The notes under the pieces: generated by a model
The model's input: only the letters and a program-made list of their open reading frames with translations
Database searches by the model: none
Told to the model about the DNA's origin: nothing
Part shown: piece after piece, positions 63,007 to 64,000 of the stretch
Numbering within the stretch: position 1 is the first letter of the stretch
How the letters are laid out: each line of letters starts with the position of its first letter
Assembly: GCA_964035575.1 (NCBI GenBank)
Contig: OZ037857.1
Coordinates: 1,364,001 to 1,428,000, forward strand
Length of the DNA stretch: 64,000 bases
From: Rhynchopus sp. YZ270_cl-10
Taxonomy: Eukaryota; Euglenozoa; Diplonemea; Diplonemida; Diplonemidae
Direction of reading: 5' to 3'
Made by a program: the position numbers and the translations under genes

Positions 63007-64000
63007 ATGGAGATTGACGAGATAATTGAAGCCTATGTAGTACCCCTTACTGCACTAGCTGCGTTGTATCTCTATTGGCTGCCACTGTCGAATATGGTTA
63101 TGGTTAAGCTGGGGATGAAGGTGATGCCAGGGTACCAGATGGTTCGTGTCGCATCTGAGGCGGCAACGATCGTAGGTAAGGTGAAGCCTCTGACGGAGCA
63201 GATAGAAGAGATTGTCGAGCCTGAGGTCGATGTGTCTGTTGCGTCGGTCTTCCCCTTTGAGCTTTCAGAGTGGATGTCTGCTGTGCTGCGGAAGTTTGCT
63301 CCGATGTTTATGATTTGTGGTTTTATATTTTTGGTTTGCCTCCTTTTTTTGAAGGAAAGCAAGAAAATCGAAGAGGAAGTCAAAGAAGAAACGAGACGCC
63401 GTACGCTGAGCCTGAGCGGCAGCCCCGAACGGCGCGAAAGCCTCCACACCTTTGCGTCTCACGTCCGCATGGGGGAACCTGTCTCTCCGGTCAGCGGTGA
63501 AGACGTTTCCGCATTCTTGGGAAAAACCCCTTCTGAAGGTCCAGATCTGAACAACACTGTCGCCAGCATGAGTCGTTTATTGAATCAATCGCGTCGGATG
63601 TCTATGGGAAGTTCGGGTGGTCTGAGAAAGCTGGTCTCAGCATATCAAGACTCGGAGAGCTCTGAGGAGGTCACTATGTCGCATGCCTCTGGAACAGTCA
63701 AGCAACGTGAAGGATGCGATTCAGATATGAGTCTGTCGGGCGATGATTCGCCGAAAATGAAGTCTGCAGGGAGTCCGCGGCAGATGTTTGCGAAGCGTCG
63801 TGTCATGAAGCTTGACGCTATCGACTCTGTTGAGGACGGATTGAGGAATATGCGGGACCAAATGGCAGTAGGCGTCGCAGCGGAGATGGTCCTCTCGCAG
63901 TCCGTCTCCGTCTCTACACGCGACGAATACGGCAGTCACTCCCCAATCCACGGAGACCCGGTGTCACCTCTCGGAGGCATCCTCTCTCCGTTGCCACGGT
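63007..64000 (+). CDS. Unrecognised two-span membrane protein, 5' part
   Basis: Open frame of 331 codons from the ATG at 63007, running off the window end without a stop. Residues about 9-33 (AYVVPLTALAALYLYWLPLS) form a first membrane span. Residues about 100-116 (MFMICGFIFLVCLLFL) form a second, followed at once by a charged KESKKIEEEVKEETRRR stretch. About 65 polar residues lie between the spans. The remainder is a Ser-rich, probably cytosolic and disordered tail with many SP, RxxS and SxxE sites (SLSGSPERRES, RRMSMGSSGG, SGDDSPKMKS). The frame stays open through GC-rich, codon-biased DNA like the other genes here. TATAATATGG at the start leaves no upstream in-frame ATG. No family is recognised; the second half of the gene would be needed. 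Confidence 0.75.
   Translation, partial: MEIDEIIEAYVVPLTALAALYLYWLPLSNMVMVKLGMKVMPGYQMVRVASEAATIVGKVKPLTEQIEEIVEPEVDVSVASVFPFELSEWMSAVLRKFAPMFMICGFIFLVCLLFLKESKKIEEEVKEETRRRTLSLSGSPERRESLHTFASHVRMGEPVSPVSGEDVSAFLGKTPSEGPDLNNTVASMSRLLNQSRRMSMGSSGGLRKLVSAYQDSESSEEVTMSHASGTVKQREGCDSDMSLSGDDSPKMKSAGSPRQMFAKRRVMKLDAIDSVEDGLRNMRDQMAVGVAAEMVLSQSVSVSTRDEYGSHSPIHGDPVSPLGGILSPLPR

Overview
This window is nuclear DNA of a protist. Coding sequences are GC-rich and sit in T- and A-rich spacers full of homopolymer runs. Five genes are split by short introns (43 to about 211 bases, mostly GTATGT/GTATGC...CAG), and TAA, TAG and TGA all act as stops, so the code is standard. Gene content is clearly eukaryotic (casein kinase 1, polycystins, LIV-1-type ZIP transporters). 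I cannot name the species; a free-living flagellate is a guess. Every convincing gene lies on the + strand.

Layout. 1-0.6 kb: end of a casein kinase 1 gene. 2.9-5.2 kb: ATP-dependent DNA ligase. 5.8-10 kb: seven-exon polycystin-2-like channel with an N-terminal EF-hand. 11.1-12.9 kb: four-exon EF-hand protein. 15.8-28.4 kb: giant polycystin-1-like receptor of about 4,159 residues (repeated ectodomain, EGF, REJ, GPS, five membrane spans, no channel). 30.1-31.4 kb: three-exon coiled-coil protein. 31.6-33.4, 41.4-43.4, 45.1-47.0 and 59.6-61.5 kb: four very similar ZIP metal transporters with different His-rich leaders. 34.9-35.7 kb: two-module VOC/glyoxalase-fold protein. 63.0 kb to the end: the start of an unrecognised two-span membrane protein.

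The channel, the receptor and the EF-hand protein between them could form one calcium-signalling set: in animals polycystin-1 and polycystin-2 families assemble together. The ZIP array would import zinc or a similar metal.

The spacers hold DNA-transposon-like elements: a 470-bp MITE, a 2.77-kb element with a 576-bp-arm palindrome, a 2.2-kb Mutator-like fold-back element with a 9-bp target duplication, and a 129-bp hairpin MITE. They also hold at least three families of short repeats. The most striking is a set of small hairpins, all on the + strand, with differing stems, a shared ACGAGAGGC core and a shared TTCATCTTA-pyrimidine 3' flank. Several other spacers fold into long hairpins that may be non-coding RNAs.
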